From: Pseudomonadota bacterium
Lineage (GTDB): Bacteria > Pseudomonadota > Gammaproteobacteria > Burkholderiales > Burkholderiaceae_D
DNA: 8,355 bases
Direction of reading: 5' to 3'
Assembly: GCA_023422955.1 (NCBI GenBank)
Contig: JAFAGG010000046.1
Span: forward strand, 1-8,355
Part shown: piece by piece, positions 1 to 7,185 of the stretch
Position numbering within the stretch: the stretch's first letter is position 1
How the letters are laid out: the number at the start of each line of letters is the position of its first letter
Notes under the pieces: generated by a model
The model's database searches: none
Seen by the model: only the letters and a program-made list of their open reading frames with translations
Told to the model about the DNA's origin: nothing
Translations under genes and position numbers: made by a program

Positions 1-717
1 CAGGTAGAAGGCGCCATTCAGCAGTAAGGCCACCAGCCATCCCCAGGCGCGCACGAAATCTGAAATCGCCAGCATCACGATGGTCAGCATCGGCAATTGC
101 TGCTTGGTATTGGCAAACACCGACACGATCTGCGGCACCACGTAGGTGAGCAAAAAAATCACGATCAGGAACGCGACGATCGTCACGATGGCCGGATAGG
201 TAAAAGCCAGTCTCACCTTTTGCACCAGTGAATTGCGGCGTTCGATGTAATCGGCAAGGCGCGACAAGACGCGCGACAACTGGCCGATCTGTTCGCCCGA
301 TGCGACCAGTGCGCGATAAATATCTTCAAAATCACGCGGGTGCCTGGACAAGGCATCCGACAAGGAGGAGCCGCCGACGACCTCCGAACGAATCGAAGCC
401 ATCAGGTCGCGCACATACACACGCTCCGCCTGATCCTGCAAAACGGACAGCGCTTGCTCCAGCGGCAAGCTGGCTTCCAGCAGACTGGCCAGCTGGCGCG
501 TAATCAGCGCTATTTCGGCCGTCGACAGCTTGTCGCCAAAGGAGCGTCGGCGAACCTTGCCGCTTGCATCCATCTGGCCTGCAATCGCTTCCACCTTAAG
601 CGGCACCAGGCCCTGATTTTTCAGGTCGGAACGGGCTGCCCGCGCGCTGTCGGCATTGACCACCCCTTTCTTGGTGACGCCGCCGACATCCGCCGCTTCA
701 TAACGAAAGGCTGGCAC
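1..717 (-). CDS. gspF: T2SS inner-membrane platform protein GspF (5' part, truncated by window edge)
   Basis: GspF is the polytopic inner-membrane protein of the type II secretion platform; it contacts the GspE ATPase and GspL and is needed for pseudopilus assembly. Only the first 239 codons are present, against roughly 400 residues usual for the family. The protein begins MPAFRYEAADVGG, the typical GspF opening, followed by a first cytoplasmic T2SSF domain (about residues 65-170). The first membrane segment is at about 172-195 (hydrophobic run TYPAIVTIVAFLIVIFLL), followed by the start of the periplasmic and second hydrophobic stretch. The start is a GTG at 717-715. Only this frame gives the conserved opening, and AGAGGGG lies 6 nt upstream; an ATG at 722-720 is out of frame. 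The gene starts 29 bp after the gspE stop and is the last gene visible in the operon. Identification is very secure; the exact start is well supported. Confidence 0.95.
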   Translation of the reverse strand, partial: MPAFRYEAADVGGVTKKGVVNADSARAARSDLKNQGLVPLKVEAIAGQMDASGKVRRRSFGDKLSTAEIALITRQLASLLEASLPLEQALSVLQDQAERVYVRDLMASIRSEVVGGSSLSDALSRHPRDFEDIYRALVASGEQIGQLSRVLSRLADYIERRNSLVQKVRLAFTYPAIVTIVAFLIVIFLLTYVVPQIVSVFANTKQQLPMLTIVMLAISDFVRAWGWLVALLLNGAFYL

Positions 718-723
718 TGCATT

Positions 724-730
724 CCCCTCT
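724..730 (-). promoter_or_regulatory. Ribosome binding site of gspF, fixing a GTG start
   Basis: On the minus strand the sequence AGAGGGG ends 6 nt before the GTG at 717-715, an ideal Shine-Dalgarno spacing. The nearer ATG at 722-720 would be only 1 nt away and is in the wrong frame for GspF, so this site decides the start. Confidence 0.7.
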
Positions 731-746
731 CTGTCCGCGCATGCGT

Positions 747-2177
747 TTAGTCCTTGGTCACCCGCAGTAACTCTTCGCGGGTCGTGGTGCCGTCAGCCAG
801 CCATCGCTCGCCATCTTCACGCATGGTGCGCATGCCATTCTTCTGCGCGACCTTGCGGATTTCGGCTTCCGAGGCCCGGTCATGAATCTGCGAGCGGATC
901 TGGTCCGTGGTCAGCAGCAATTCATACACGCCCACCCGTCCCTGGTAACCGCTCATGCCGCACTTGTCGCAACCGACCGCATGCCAGTCCTGTCCATCGT
1001 AGTGACGGCACTCGGGGCACAGCTTGCGCACCAGCCGCTGCGCGACCGCGCCCAGCAGCGAGGACGACAGCAGGAAGGGTTCTATGCCCATGTCGAGCAA
1101 ACGGGTAACGGCTGCGGCCGCGTCATTGGTATGCAGAGTAGCCAGCACCAGGTGACCGGTCAGCGACGCCTGCACCGCGATCTGCGCGGTTTCCAGATCG
1201 CGGATCTCACCGATCATAATCACATCCGGGTCCTGGCGCAGGATGGCGCGCAAGGCTTTTGCAAAGGTCATGTCGATGCGCGCATTCACCTGGGTCTGGC
1301 CTATACCCGCCAATTCATATTCCACCGGGTCTTCTACCGTGAGGATATTGGTGGTGGTCGAATTCAGGCGCGACATCGCCGCATACAGCGTGGTGGTTTT
1401 ACCGGAGCCGGTCGGCCCCGTCACCAGCACGATGCCGTGCGGCTGTGCGATCAGCGCATCGAACTGCTTCTGTGTTTCATCGGCCATGCCCAGGTGCTGC
1501 AAATCCAGGCGACCGGCTTCCTTGTCCAGCAAACGCAATACCGCGCGTTCGCCGTGGCCGGTTGGCAGCGTCGAGACACGCACATCCACGGCCCGACCGC
1601 CGATGCGCAGCGTGATGCGGCCATCCTGCGGCAAGCGTTTTTCCGCGATATCGAGTTGCGCCATGATCTTGATGCGGGAAATCAGCGAGGCATGGATCGC
1701 CTTGCGCGGACGCACGATGTCGCGCAAGGTGCCGTCGATGCGAAAACGCACCACCGACACCTGCTCATAAGGCTCGATATGAATATCGGATGCCCCATCG
1801 CGCAGCGCCTGCGTCAGCAGCGCGTTGATCATGCGGATCACGGGCGCGTCATCGGCGGACTCCAGCAAGTCTTCGATGGCCGGCATGTCCAGCATCAGCT
1901 TGGTCAGGTCCAGGTCGGCTTCATATTCATCGATCACATCCGCCGCACTGCCGGCCGAGCCGGAATACGCTTTTGAAATGGCGCTGTCCAGCGCTTCTCT
2001 CGATACCGGCTTCAGGCGTATCCGCCCGAAGCGGCGGCTGACTTCTGCGATTGCGCTCGGCGCCGTGGTTTCGGATATCCAGACCTCCACCGCGCCGGCG
2101 CCATTATCCTCGGCCCGGTGCGCAAGCACGCCGAAATCGCGTGCAAACGAGTAAGGCAACAGCCGGTCTTCCATCAT
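747..2177 (-). CDS. gspE: T2SS cytoplasmic ATPase GspE
   Basis: GspE is the secretion ATPase that powers pseudopilus assembly from the cytoplasmic face, docked to the inner membrane through GspL and GspF. With the start chosen here it has 476 residues, a usual length. After an N-terminal domain (MMEDRLLPYSFARDFGVL) come the N2E domain and the RecA-like core. The core carries Walker A GPTGSGKTT (about 254-262), the Asp box TVEDPVE (280-286), Walker B DVIMIGE (318-324) and the His box LATLHTNDA (345-353). A tetracysteine zinc knuckle has CPEC at 387-390 and CDKC at 403-406; its loop is only 12 residues. The ATG at 2177 is preceded by GGAG at 6 nt. The upstream in-frame ATG at 2195, which directly abuts the gspD stop, has no visible ribosome site but remains possible (482 residues). 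It lies between gspD and gspF. All catalytic motifs are intact, so an active enzyme is expected. Confidence 0.97.
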   Translation of the reverse strand: MMEDRLLPYSFARDFGVLAHRAEDNGAGAVEVWISETTAPSAIAEVSRRFGRIRLKPVSREALDSAISKAYSGSAGSAADVIDEYEADLDLTKLMLDMPAIEDLLESADDAPVIRMINALLTQALRDGASDIHIEPYEQVSVVRFRIDGTLRDIVRPRKAIHASLISRIKIMAQLDIAEKRLPQDGRITLRIGGRAVDVRVSTLPTGHGERAVLRLLDKEAGRLDLQHLGMADETQKQFDALIAQPHGIVLVTGPTGSGKTTTLYAAMSRLNSTTTNILTVEDPVEYELAGIGQTQVNARIDMTFAKALRAILRQDPDVIMIGEIRDLETAQIAVQASLTGHLVLATLHTNDAAAAVTRLLDMGIEPFLLSSSLLGAVAQRLVRKLCPECRHYDGQDWHAVGCDKCGMSGYQGRVGVYELLLTTDQIRSQIHDRASEAEIRKVAQKNGMRTMREDGERWLADGTTTREELLRVTKD

Positions 2178-2183
2178 CGCGTT

Positions 2184-2187
2184 CTCC
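2184..2187 (-). promoter_or_regulatory. Ribosome binding site of gspE
   Basis: Minus-strand GGAG lies 6 nt before the ATG at 2177-2175 (9 nt before a second ATG at 2174-2172). The earlier in-frame ATG codons at 2195 and 2189 have no comparable site, so this favours the shorter protein starting MMED. Confidence 0.55.
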
Positions 2188-2195
2188 ATGAGCAT

Positions 2196-4553
2196 TTATT
2201 GCGGAGCGCGCAAATCGACAGACGGCTCCGGAGCGGGCGATGCAGGGGCTGGCCATTCGTTGACTTGTCCTCGTGCCGGCGGTACCGGATGCAGCAGCTG
2301 CTCAGGCGGAATGGGCTGCAGGGGCGTCGTGGGCGGTATGAGCGGGGCTTCGCTCAGCATCGCACCCTCATCATCCTTCAGATTCACCTGAACCAAGGGA
2401 GGTTCCGTAATCTGGCCATTTAACATGGGCGGCAGCAGCAATGCTCCCATGTCAGGCAGCAGGCGCGTCGGATTGCTCTGACTGGCCATGCCGACGTTGC
2501 GAATATAGTCATACCGATCGGTAGTGACGATGGTGCTGTGTTGCGGCGTGCGCAAAACCGTTGGCTTCAGGAAAACCATGAGATTTCTTTTCCCGCGGCT
2601 GCGCGTTTGATACTTGAACAGATTGCCCAGCACGGGAATATCGCCCAGCACCGGCACTTTCTCGACCGTGTCTTCCAGTGCATCGTCGATCAGGCCGCCC
2701 AGCACAATGATCTGCCCGTCGTCGACCAGTACATTGGTTTCGATGGAGCGCTTGGTCGTAATCAGATCCGCCGCGCCCGCCTGCTGGCGAACGGCGGAAG
2801 TTTCCTGGTAAATCGCCATCTTGACCGTGCCGCCCTCGGAAATCTGCGGACGCACGCGCAGGGACAGGCCCACGTCCTGGCGCTCGATGGTCTGGAACGG
2901 ATTGACGCCTGCGGAGCCGCCCAGGCCCGTGGTGTATTGCCCGGTGATAAAGGGAACGTTTTCACCGACCACGATGCGCGCTTCTTCGTTGTCCAGCGTG
3001 ATCAGGTTAGGCATGGACAGGATGTTGGCATCTTCCTCGGACTCCAGCGCGCGAGCCAGCGCACCCAGCGTCAGGCGACCGCCTACCTGGCGGAATACGC
3101 CGAGGTTCAAGCCGCTGCCCGGTACTGCCGGCACGCCGTCGGTCGCAATGGAAACCGCCTGCTGAATCAGGTTGTTGCCGCCCTGGCCGAAGCCGGTCAG
3201 CGTCCCTACCCGATAACTGCTGCCGCTGTCGCCGGACAAGCCGGCCCATTGCACACCGAATTCTGCGGCGCGCGTGGCCGACACTTCGACGATCAGCGAT
3301 TCCACATAGACTTGCGCACGGCGCGAATCGAGCTGATCGATCACGCTGCGCAAATTGCGATAGACCGGTTCGCTGGCGGTGATGATCAGGGTATTGGTGG
3401 TCGGGTCGGCCTGGATGAATCCGCCGGGTCCACCGGTGGACAACGGTCCCTGCGGCTGTGCCTGCGTGGACGGCCCTGTCTGCAAGCCTGCCGAGGTGGC
3501 ACCGGTTTGCTGACTGACCTGCTGCATCTGCCCTTGCTGCTGCGTTTGCTGAGTATTGACGGGACTGCCGCTCTCGCCTGCCATGACGGCACGCAAGGTC
3601 TGGGCAAGCTGCGTAGCCTGGGCATTGCGCAGATGCACGACATGCACATTGCCCGGCTTGCTGGTGGGCTGATCCAGGCGCTGCACCAGCGAGCGCACCA
3701 TGTGGATGCGGGACTGGGACGCGCCGCGCATGATGATGGAGTTGGTGCGCGAATCGACCAGCAGGATCGGCGAACCGGCATCAATGGAAACCGACTGGGG
3801 CGCGCCGTTGCCGCGCTGCGGGGTGGTCGTCGTGGTGGGAGAGTCGGTCATCAGGCGACCGATAATCGCGACCAGGTCATTTGCGACTGCATGTTCCACC
3901 GGGATGATTTCGATTTCACCATCTATCGGCCGATCCAGGTTAGCGATGATGCGTTCGAGCCGGCGCAGGTTGTCGGCGTAATCGGTAATGACGATGGTGT
4001 TATTGCCGGGATAGGCATTGATGGTGTTGTTCGGCGAAATCAGCGGACGCAATACCGGCACCATCCCTGCCGCCGATTCGTGGCGCAGGCGAAATACCTG
4101 CGTGGCGATCTGGTCGCCGCGTATGCGTTCCGCCTGTATCGGTCCGGCCTGCAACTTCGCATCGGCTTCGGGCACGACTTTCGAAAAACCATCTGACTGC
4201 ACTACTGCATAGCCCTGCATGCGCAGCGTCGAAGTCAGCAGCTGAAAGGCCTGATTCTTGGTCAGCGGCTTTTCGGAAACCAGGGTGAGGGTGCCCTTGA
4301 CACGCGGATCGATCAGAAAGGTCGTATTCGTGTAATGCCCGATGGCCTTGATGACGGATTCGATGTCGGCGCCAACGAAATTCAGGGTCGCCTGATTGCT
4401 GGCGGGGTCCGGTCCCTGAACCTGGGTCTGAGTTTGAACTTGAGCCTGCGCGGGATGGATCGTGACCAAGCCGCATAACAGCATTGCGGCCGTCATGCGC
4501 CGCCATCCTGTTGCTCCCCTTGTTGCCTGCATAGCGTGTTTGTTTTTTTTCAT
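2196..4553 (-). CDS. gspD: T2SS outer-membrane secretin GspD
   Basis: GspD forms the multimeric outer-membrane channel through which folded T2SS substrates leave the cell. The 785-residue product has a Sec signal peptide: a basic N-region, a hydrophobic core at about 20-33, and a likely cleavage after AQA37. The order is then N0 (about 52-140), N1 (150-207), N2 (212-297), N3 (302-410) and the secretin beta-domain (about 412-685). The beta-domain includes VPVLGDIPVLGNLF (633-646) and NLMVFLKPTVLR (657-668), both hallmark secretin motifs. N3 holds a Gln/Thr/Gly-rich insert at about 328-375. The last 100 residues form a proline-rich tail with no membrane segment. The ATG at 4553 overlaps the gspN stop (ATGA); its own Shine-Dalgarno is weak (AGAG, 5 nt), suggesting translation coupled to gspN. 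A start at Met8 or Met20 would leave a shorter signal peptide but has no better ribosome site. Function is certain; no pilotin gene is visible here. Confidence 0.97.
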   Translation of the reverse strand: MKKNKHAMQATRGATGWRRMTAAMLLCGLVTIHPAQAQVQTQTQVQGPDPASNQATLNFVGADIESVIKAIGHYTNTTFLIDPRVKGTLTLVSEKPLTKNQAFQLLTSTLRMQGYAVVQSDGFSKVVPEADAKLQAGPIQAERIRGDQIATQVFRLRHESAAGMVPVLRPLISPNNTINAYPGNNTIVITDYADNLRRLERIIANLDRPIDGEIEIIPVEHAVANDLVAIIGRLMTDSPTTTTTPQRGNGAPQSVSIDAGSPILLVDSRTNSIIMRGASQSRIHMVRSLVQRLDQPTSKPGNVHVVHLRNAQATQLAQTLRAVMAGESGSPVNTQQTQQQGQMQQVSQQTGATSAGLQTGPSTQAQPQGPLSTGGPGGFIQADPTTNTLIITASEPVYRNLRSVIDQLDSRRAQVYVESLIVEVSATRAAEFGVQWAGLSGDSGSSYRVGTLTGFGQGGNNLIQQAVSIATDGVPAVPGSGLNLGVFRQVGGRLTLGALARALESEEDANILSMPNLITLDNEEARIVVGENVPFITGQYTTGLGGSAGVNPFQTIERQDVGLSLRVRPQISEGGTVKMAIYQETSAVRQQAGAADLITTKRSIETNVLVDDGQIIVLGGLIDDALEDTVEKVPVLGDIPVLGNLFKYQTRSRGKRNLMVFLKPTVLRTPQHSTIVTTDRYDYIRNVGMASQSNPTRLLPDMGALLLPPMLNGQITEPPLVQVNLKDDEGAMLSEAPLIPPTTPLQPIPPEQLLHPVPPARGQVNEWPAPASPAPEPSVDLRAPQ

Positions 4554-5320
4554 TTGAACTCTAGCGCGATTACATCTTTGCCGCCGATGCGGCGACGTTG
4601 TCCCAGCAAATTCAGCAAATTTGCCAATTGTTGTTCATATCCCTGCGCAGCTTCCGCTGTTCCGGAAAACTGCAAGCGGCCATTGACGATCGCTCCATTG
4701 CCCGCCAACTGCAAAGGGCCGCTCTGCGTATCCAGCACGACCTTTGCCTGCTGCCCCAGCCAGTCAAACGCCAATCGGTAATTACCCAGCGGCCTTATCG
4801 GCGACAGGCGCGAGGCAATATCAGTCATGGTCAGCGTCATCGTGCCCGTCACATTCGCCGTATTGCCTGCACGTTCGATTTGCAGCGTTTCCCAGGCCAG
4901 GCGCATTTGTCCGGACGGCTGCAGCGTATTCAGCGGCGCTCCCAGCGTGGCAAGGCGCTCGGCCGGCATGTCTATCGATGAAGGGCTGACCCGCCACTGG
5001 CTCCAGTTGCCGTTCACCCTGACCGGCTGCAACAGTGCCGTCGCATTCTCCACCTGCGCATCCACCCGCCCCAGCAATACCATCGGCGACAGGCGCCAGG
5101 CAAAGCGCCCCGGAAGCAATTGCCCCGCCGGATCGTTACGTCCGGCTGCAGCGCCTACGGTGGCCGAGCCTTTCCATAGCGTGCCTTGCGCATTGCCTAA
5201 CACGATGCGCCCGTCGGTCCTGTCTTCCACTATCGCGGCGACCCAACTTGCCGGAAAAAACACCACTACCGTCACTGCAATCGTCAGCAAACCTGCCAGC
5301 AGCCAGCTCACAAAACGCAT
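4550..5320 (-). CDS. gspN: T2SS protein GspN
   Basis: This 256-residue protein matches the GspN family, an accessory T2SS component found only in some lineages whose exact role is poorly defined. One hydrophobic segment at about residues 4-23 anchors it in the inner membrane, with the rest in the periplasm. Just after it comes DGRIVLGNAQGTLWKGSA, the Gly-rich conserved opening of this family. The remainder is beta-rich with few charged clusters (GQMRLAWETLQIE, TGTMTLTMTD, LQLAGNGAIVNGRLQFSG). The ATG at 5320 has a strong AGGAGG 5 nt upstream. The gene follows gspM after a 69-bp gap and its TGA overlaps the gspD start. The family call is by sequence pattern and position after gspM; it is a confident call, but the mechanism is not inferable from sequence. 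Confidence 0.9.
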   Translation of the reverse strand: MRFVSWLLAGLLTIAVTVVVFFPASWVAAIVEDRTDGRIVLGNAQGTLWKGSATVGAAAGRNDPAGQLLPGRFAWRLSPMVLLGRVDAQVENATALLQPVRVNGNWSQWRVSPSSIDMPAERLATLGAPLNTLQPSGQMRLAWETLQIERAGNTANVTGTMTLTMTDIASRLSPIRPLGNYRLAFDWLGQQAKVVLDTQSGPLQLAGNGAIVNGRLQFSGTAEAAQGYEQQLANLLNLLGQRRRIGGKDVIALEFK

Positions 5321-5325
5321 GGCTG

Positions 5326-5331
5326 CCTCCT
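5326..5331 (-). promoter_or_regulatory. Strong ribosome binding site of gspN
   Basis: Minus-strand AGGAGG lies 5 nt before the gspN ATG. It is the strongest Shine-Dalgarno in the window and follows the only sizeable intergenic gap. This is consistent with fresh ribosome loading for gspN and, through the ATGA overlap, gspD. Confidence 0.75.
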
Positions 5332-5389
5332 GCTATTTATCCTGCCTGGTGCACGGCGTGCCTCCCTGTCTTTCGTCATCTCGCACACC

Positions 5390-5902
5390 TTATTCGCTTA
5401 CCTGCTGACGCAAAGTTAACGTTGCATTCACTATGTCAGGTTGAGATTGCGCAACAATATTGGCATCCGTTACTTCCAGCATTGAACTTCCTCGCAAGCT
5501 GCCCAGCCAGCTCAGCACGCCTGAAAAGGCGACATTGGAGAATTGCACCTGCACTACGCCGCCGTTCACATTCAGGTTTTGCGCCTTCAGACTGTGGCTA
5601 TTCAAGGCGGCCTCGACCGCTTCACGCGTCACGGGAGTAGGCGCCTGCTCGGCAGGCGCCGGCAGGGTTTGCGCTTCCTTGGCCAGCGTCTGCATTTCCG
5701 CGACCTGCTGACGCAGTTGCGGCACGGCGCGGCTTAACTGGGCGCGCGCATTCATGGCGGGCTCGATCAGCACCAGGTAAAACAGCGCCAGCAATATCAG
5801 GCCGGCCGCCAGTGCCAGTATCATGCGCTCGCGCGGATTGCGCGCCTGCCAGAAATCCGTGACTGGCTGCACGAAGCGTTGTTGGTTACCCTGCATTTTC
5901 AT
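5390..5902 (-). CDS. gspM: T2SS inner-membrane protein GspM
   Basis: GspM is a bitopic inner-membrane protein that pairs with GspL in the T2SS platform and stabilises it. The product is 170 residues, the usual size. It has a short cytoplasmic N-terminus (MKMQGNQQRF, then FWQARNPRERMI), one membrane segment at about 27-46 (ILALAAGLILLALFYLVLI) and a periplasmic region. The region starts with a helical stretch and a Pro/Ala linker (LPAPAEQAPTPVT), then a ferredoxin-like domain (NVNGGVVQVQFSNVAFSGVLSWLGSL). The start at 5902 overlaps the gspL stop as ATGA and has GGAG 6 nt upstream. An in-frame ATG at 5923 would add 7 residues but lacks a ribosome site. The order gspL-gspM-gspN supports the call. 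Confidence 0.93.
   Translation of the reverse strand: MKMQGNQQRFVQPVTDFWQARNPRERMILALAAGLILLALFYLVLIEPAMNARAQLSRAVPQLRQQVAEMQTLAKEAQTLPAPAEQAPTPVTREAVEAALNSHSLKAQNLNVNGGVVQVQFSNVAFSGVLSWLGSLRGSSMLEVTDANIVAQSQPDIVNATLTLRQQVSE
5640..5660. repeat. 8-bp inverted repeat inside gspM
   Basis: GGCGCCTG, a 5-nt loop CTCGG, and CAGGCGCC form a perfect stem. It falls in codons for the Pro/Ala linker of GspM (PAPAEQAP). No T-run follows, so it is not an obvious terminator; it could be chance in GC-rich Pro/Ala codons. Confidence 0.5.
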
Positions 5903-7170
5903 GAACGGCTCCGGATCTGCCATACGACGGCATCAGACTGCGAAGGCGCGGCTTGCAGCGTCAGGTTGTAAGGTGCCAGGGCTGCACCCATTTTTTCAGC
6001 CGGCACATTCGCATTGGGCGGCAGTCTCACGAACAGACTGCGCTCGCGAAACTCCACCGCAGCCGGAATGGCCGCCTTGCCCTGCCCCTGGGCCACGCTG
6101 CTCCAGGCTTCGCCGAAAGCAGCCAGCAAACCGACGAATTCGTCGCCGGTCGGATCGCCGCTGCCGCGCTTGGCCGCATCCACTTTCTTGCGCATCTGCG
6201 CCAGCGGATCGAGGATCACGGTTTCGTTGGGATAGACCGAACGATAGATTTCAGTGAGTGACGCGCGCAAAGAGCCGGCTTCGCTCTGCAGGCGTGCCCA
6301 TTGCATGTTCAAACCCACGACCTGTACCAGCAACAGCAAGCCCGCCAGAACCAGCGGCAAACGCCAGCGTTTCCAGTCGATCTTGGGACCGCTCTCCACC
6401 TCCATGCCGCTCACCAGGTCAAGCGGCACCATGCCGGCTCCTGCAAGCCAATGCGACCAGCGGTCCGGCTGCAGGTCGATGCGGGCGCCGGCGGCACCGT
6501 CTTCCGCCAATGCCTGGCGATAGCCTTCCAACTCCTCAGGAGGAACGTACAGCGCAATCGGTGCGCCGGGCACGAGCGTGGCGACCGTGGCGATCACTTC
6601 CTGCATCGCCGTTTCAGGCTGCTGCGGTGCAATCGGCAATCCTATGCCTTCATGTTCATTCAGGCGCAGGCAGACATCCATATCACTGTCATGGGCGGTG
6701 ACCGAAGCTGCGGCGCCAGGCGGATCAATGGGCAGGCAAAGCTGTGCCGGTATGGCTTTCAGTTTCTTCGCACCGAAAACCGTAAACGTCCTGACCAGGA
6801 TTTCCAGCCAGGCACGCTGCACCACGGCGATGGTGCGCATGCCGTCGGCAGCCGGCCCGGCGACCAGCACGCATTCGGCCGGATCGGTGATCAACTGGTC
6901 TTCCACCAGGTTCGGCAAGGCCGCCTTGAGCTTATTCGGCGGCAAAGGCGGCACCTGCATGCGCAGCAGGCTGACATCGCTGGCCGACAGCAGCAGTACC
7001 ACCTGCTTCACGCTTGCCACCAGCTCTTCCAGCTGAGACAGCGGTTCCATGCCTTCGCGCTCGATCTGCCCGGCCGTGTTGGTCACGGCAAAAAGGCAGG
7101 GCAAGGCGACCCAGTGCTCGGCCGCTTCAGCGACCGCCTTGGAAGGTAAGCGTAGGTATAGTGTGCTCAA
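5899..7170 (-). CDS. gspL: T2SS inner-membrane platform protein GspL
   Basis: GspL links the cytoplasmic ATPase GspE to the membrane and periplasm and partners GspM. The 423-residue product has a large cytoplasmic domain (about 1-265) with an actin-like fold in the family. It carries the stretch LLSASDVSLLRMQVPPLPPNKLKAALPNLVEDQL at 60-93, typical of GspL. One membrane helix at about 271-288 (LPLVLAGLLLLVQVVGL) is preceded by basic WKRWR. A periplasmic ferredoxin-like domain (about 345-423) follows. The start is TTG at 7170-7168. It is the first start-type codon in frame after the gspK stop and gives MSTLYLRLPS, with AAAGGG 9 nt upstream. The gene starts 15 bp after gspK and its TGA overlaps the gspM ATG. 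The family is secure from the domains and the position between gspK and gspM. Confidence 0.94.
   Translation of the reverse strand: MSTLYLRLPSKAVAEAAEHWVALPCLFAVTNTAGQIEREGMEPLSQLEELVASVKQVVLLLSASDVSLLRMQVPPLPPNKLKAALPNLVEDQLITDPAECVLVAGPAADGMRTIAVVQRAWLEILVRTFTVFGAKKLKAIPAQLCLPIDPPGAAASVTAHDSDMDVCLRLNEHEGIGLPIAPQQPETAMQEVIATVATLVPGAPIALYVPPEELEGYRQALAEDGAAGARIDLQPDRWSHWLAGAGMVPLDLVSGMEVESGPKIDWKRWRLPLVLAGLLLLVQVVGLNMQWARLQSEAGSLRASLTEIYRSVYPNETVILDPLAQMRKKVDAAKRGSGDPTGDEFVGLLAAFGEAWSSVAQGQGKAAIPAAVEFRERSLFVRLPPNANVPAEKMGAALAPYNLTLQAAPSQSDAVVWQIRSRS
5909..5912 (-). promoter_or_regulatory. Ribosome binding site of gspM within gspL
   Basis: Minus-strand GGAG lies 6 nt before the ATG at 5902-5900. 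It supports this start over the in-frame ATG at 5923, and it is embedded in the last codons of gspL. Confidence 0.65.
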
Positions 7171-7179
7171 AACGTGTCG

Positions 7180-7185
7180 CCCTTT
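7180..7185 (-). promoter_or_regulatory. Ribosome binding site of gspL, fixing a TTG start
   Basis: Minus-strand AAAGGG begins directly after the gspK TAA stop and lies 9 nt before the TTG at 7170-7168. No ATG or GTG is available in frame near it, so the TTG is the best start. Confidence 0.6.

Noticed and set aside
882..1976. Long open frame (364 codons) on the + strand opposite gspE
   Set aside because: It is antisense to an intact ATPase gene with all motifs, and the composition is that of a shadow frame with no recognisable domain.
2538..4196. Long open frame (552 codons) on the + strand opposite gspD
   Set aside because: It lies wholly antisense to a clear secretin gene. It has no family-like motifs and is rich in Arg, His and Gln as expected from the complement of GC-rich codons.
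4453..4500. Cys27 in the GspD signal peptide as a lipoprotein site
   Set aside because: The residues before it (Met-Leu-Leu) do not fit a lipobox, and a normal signal peptidase I site (AQA) follows.
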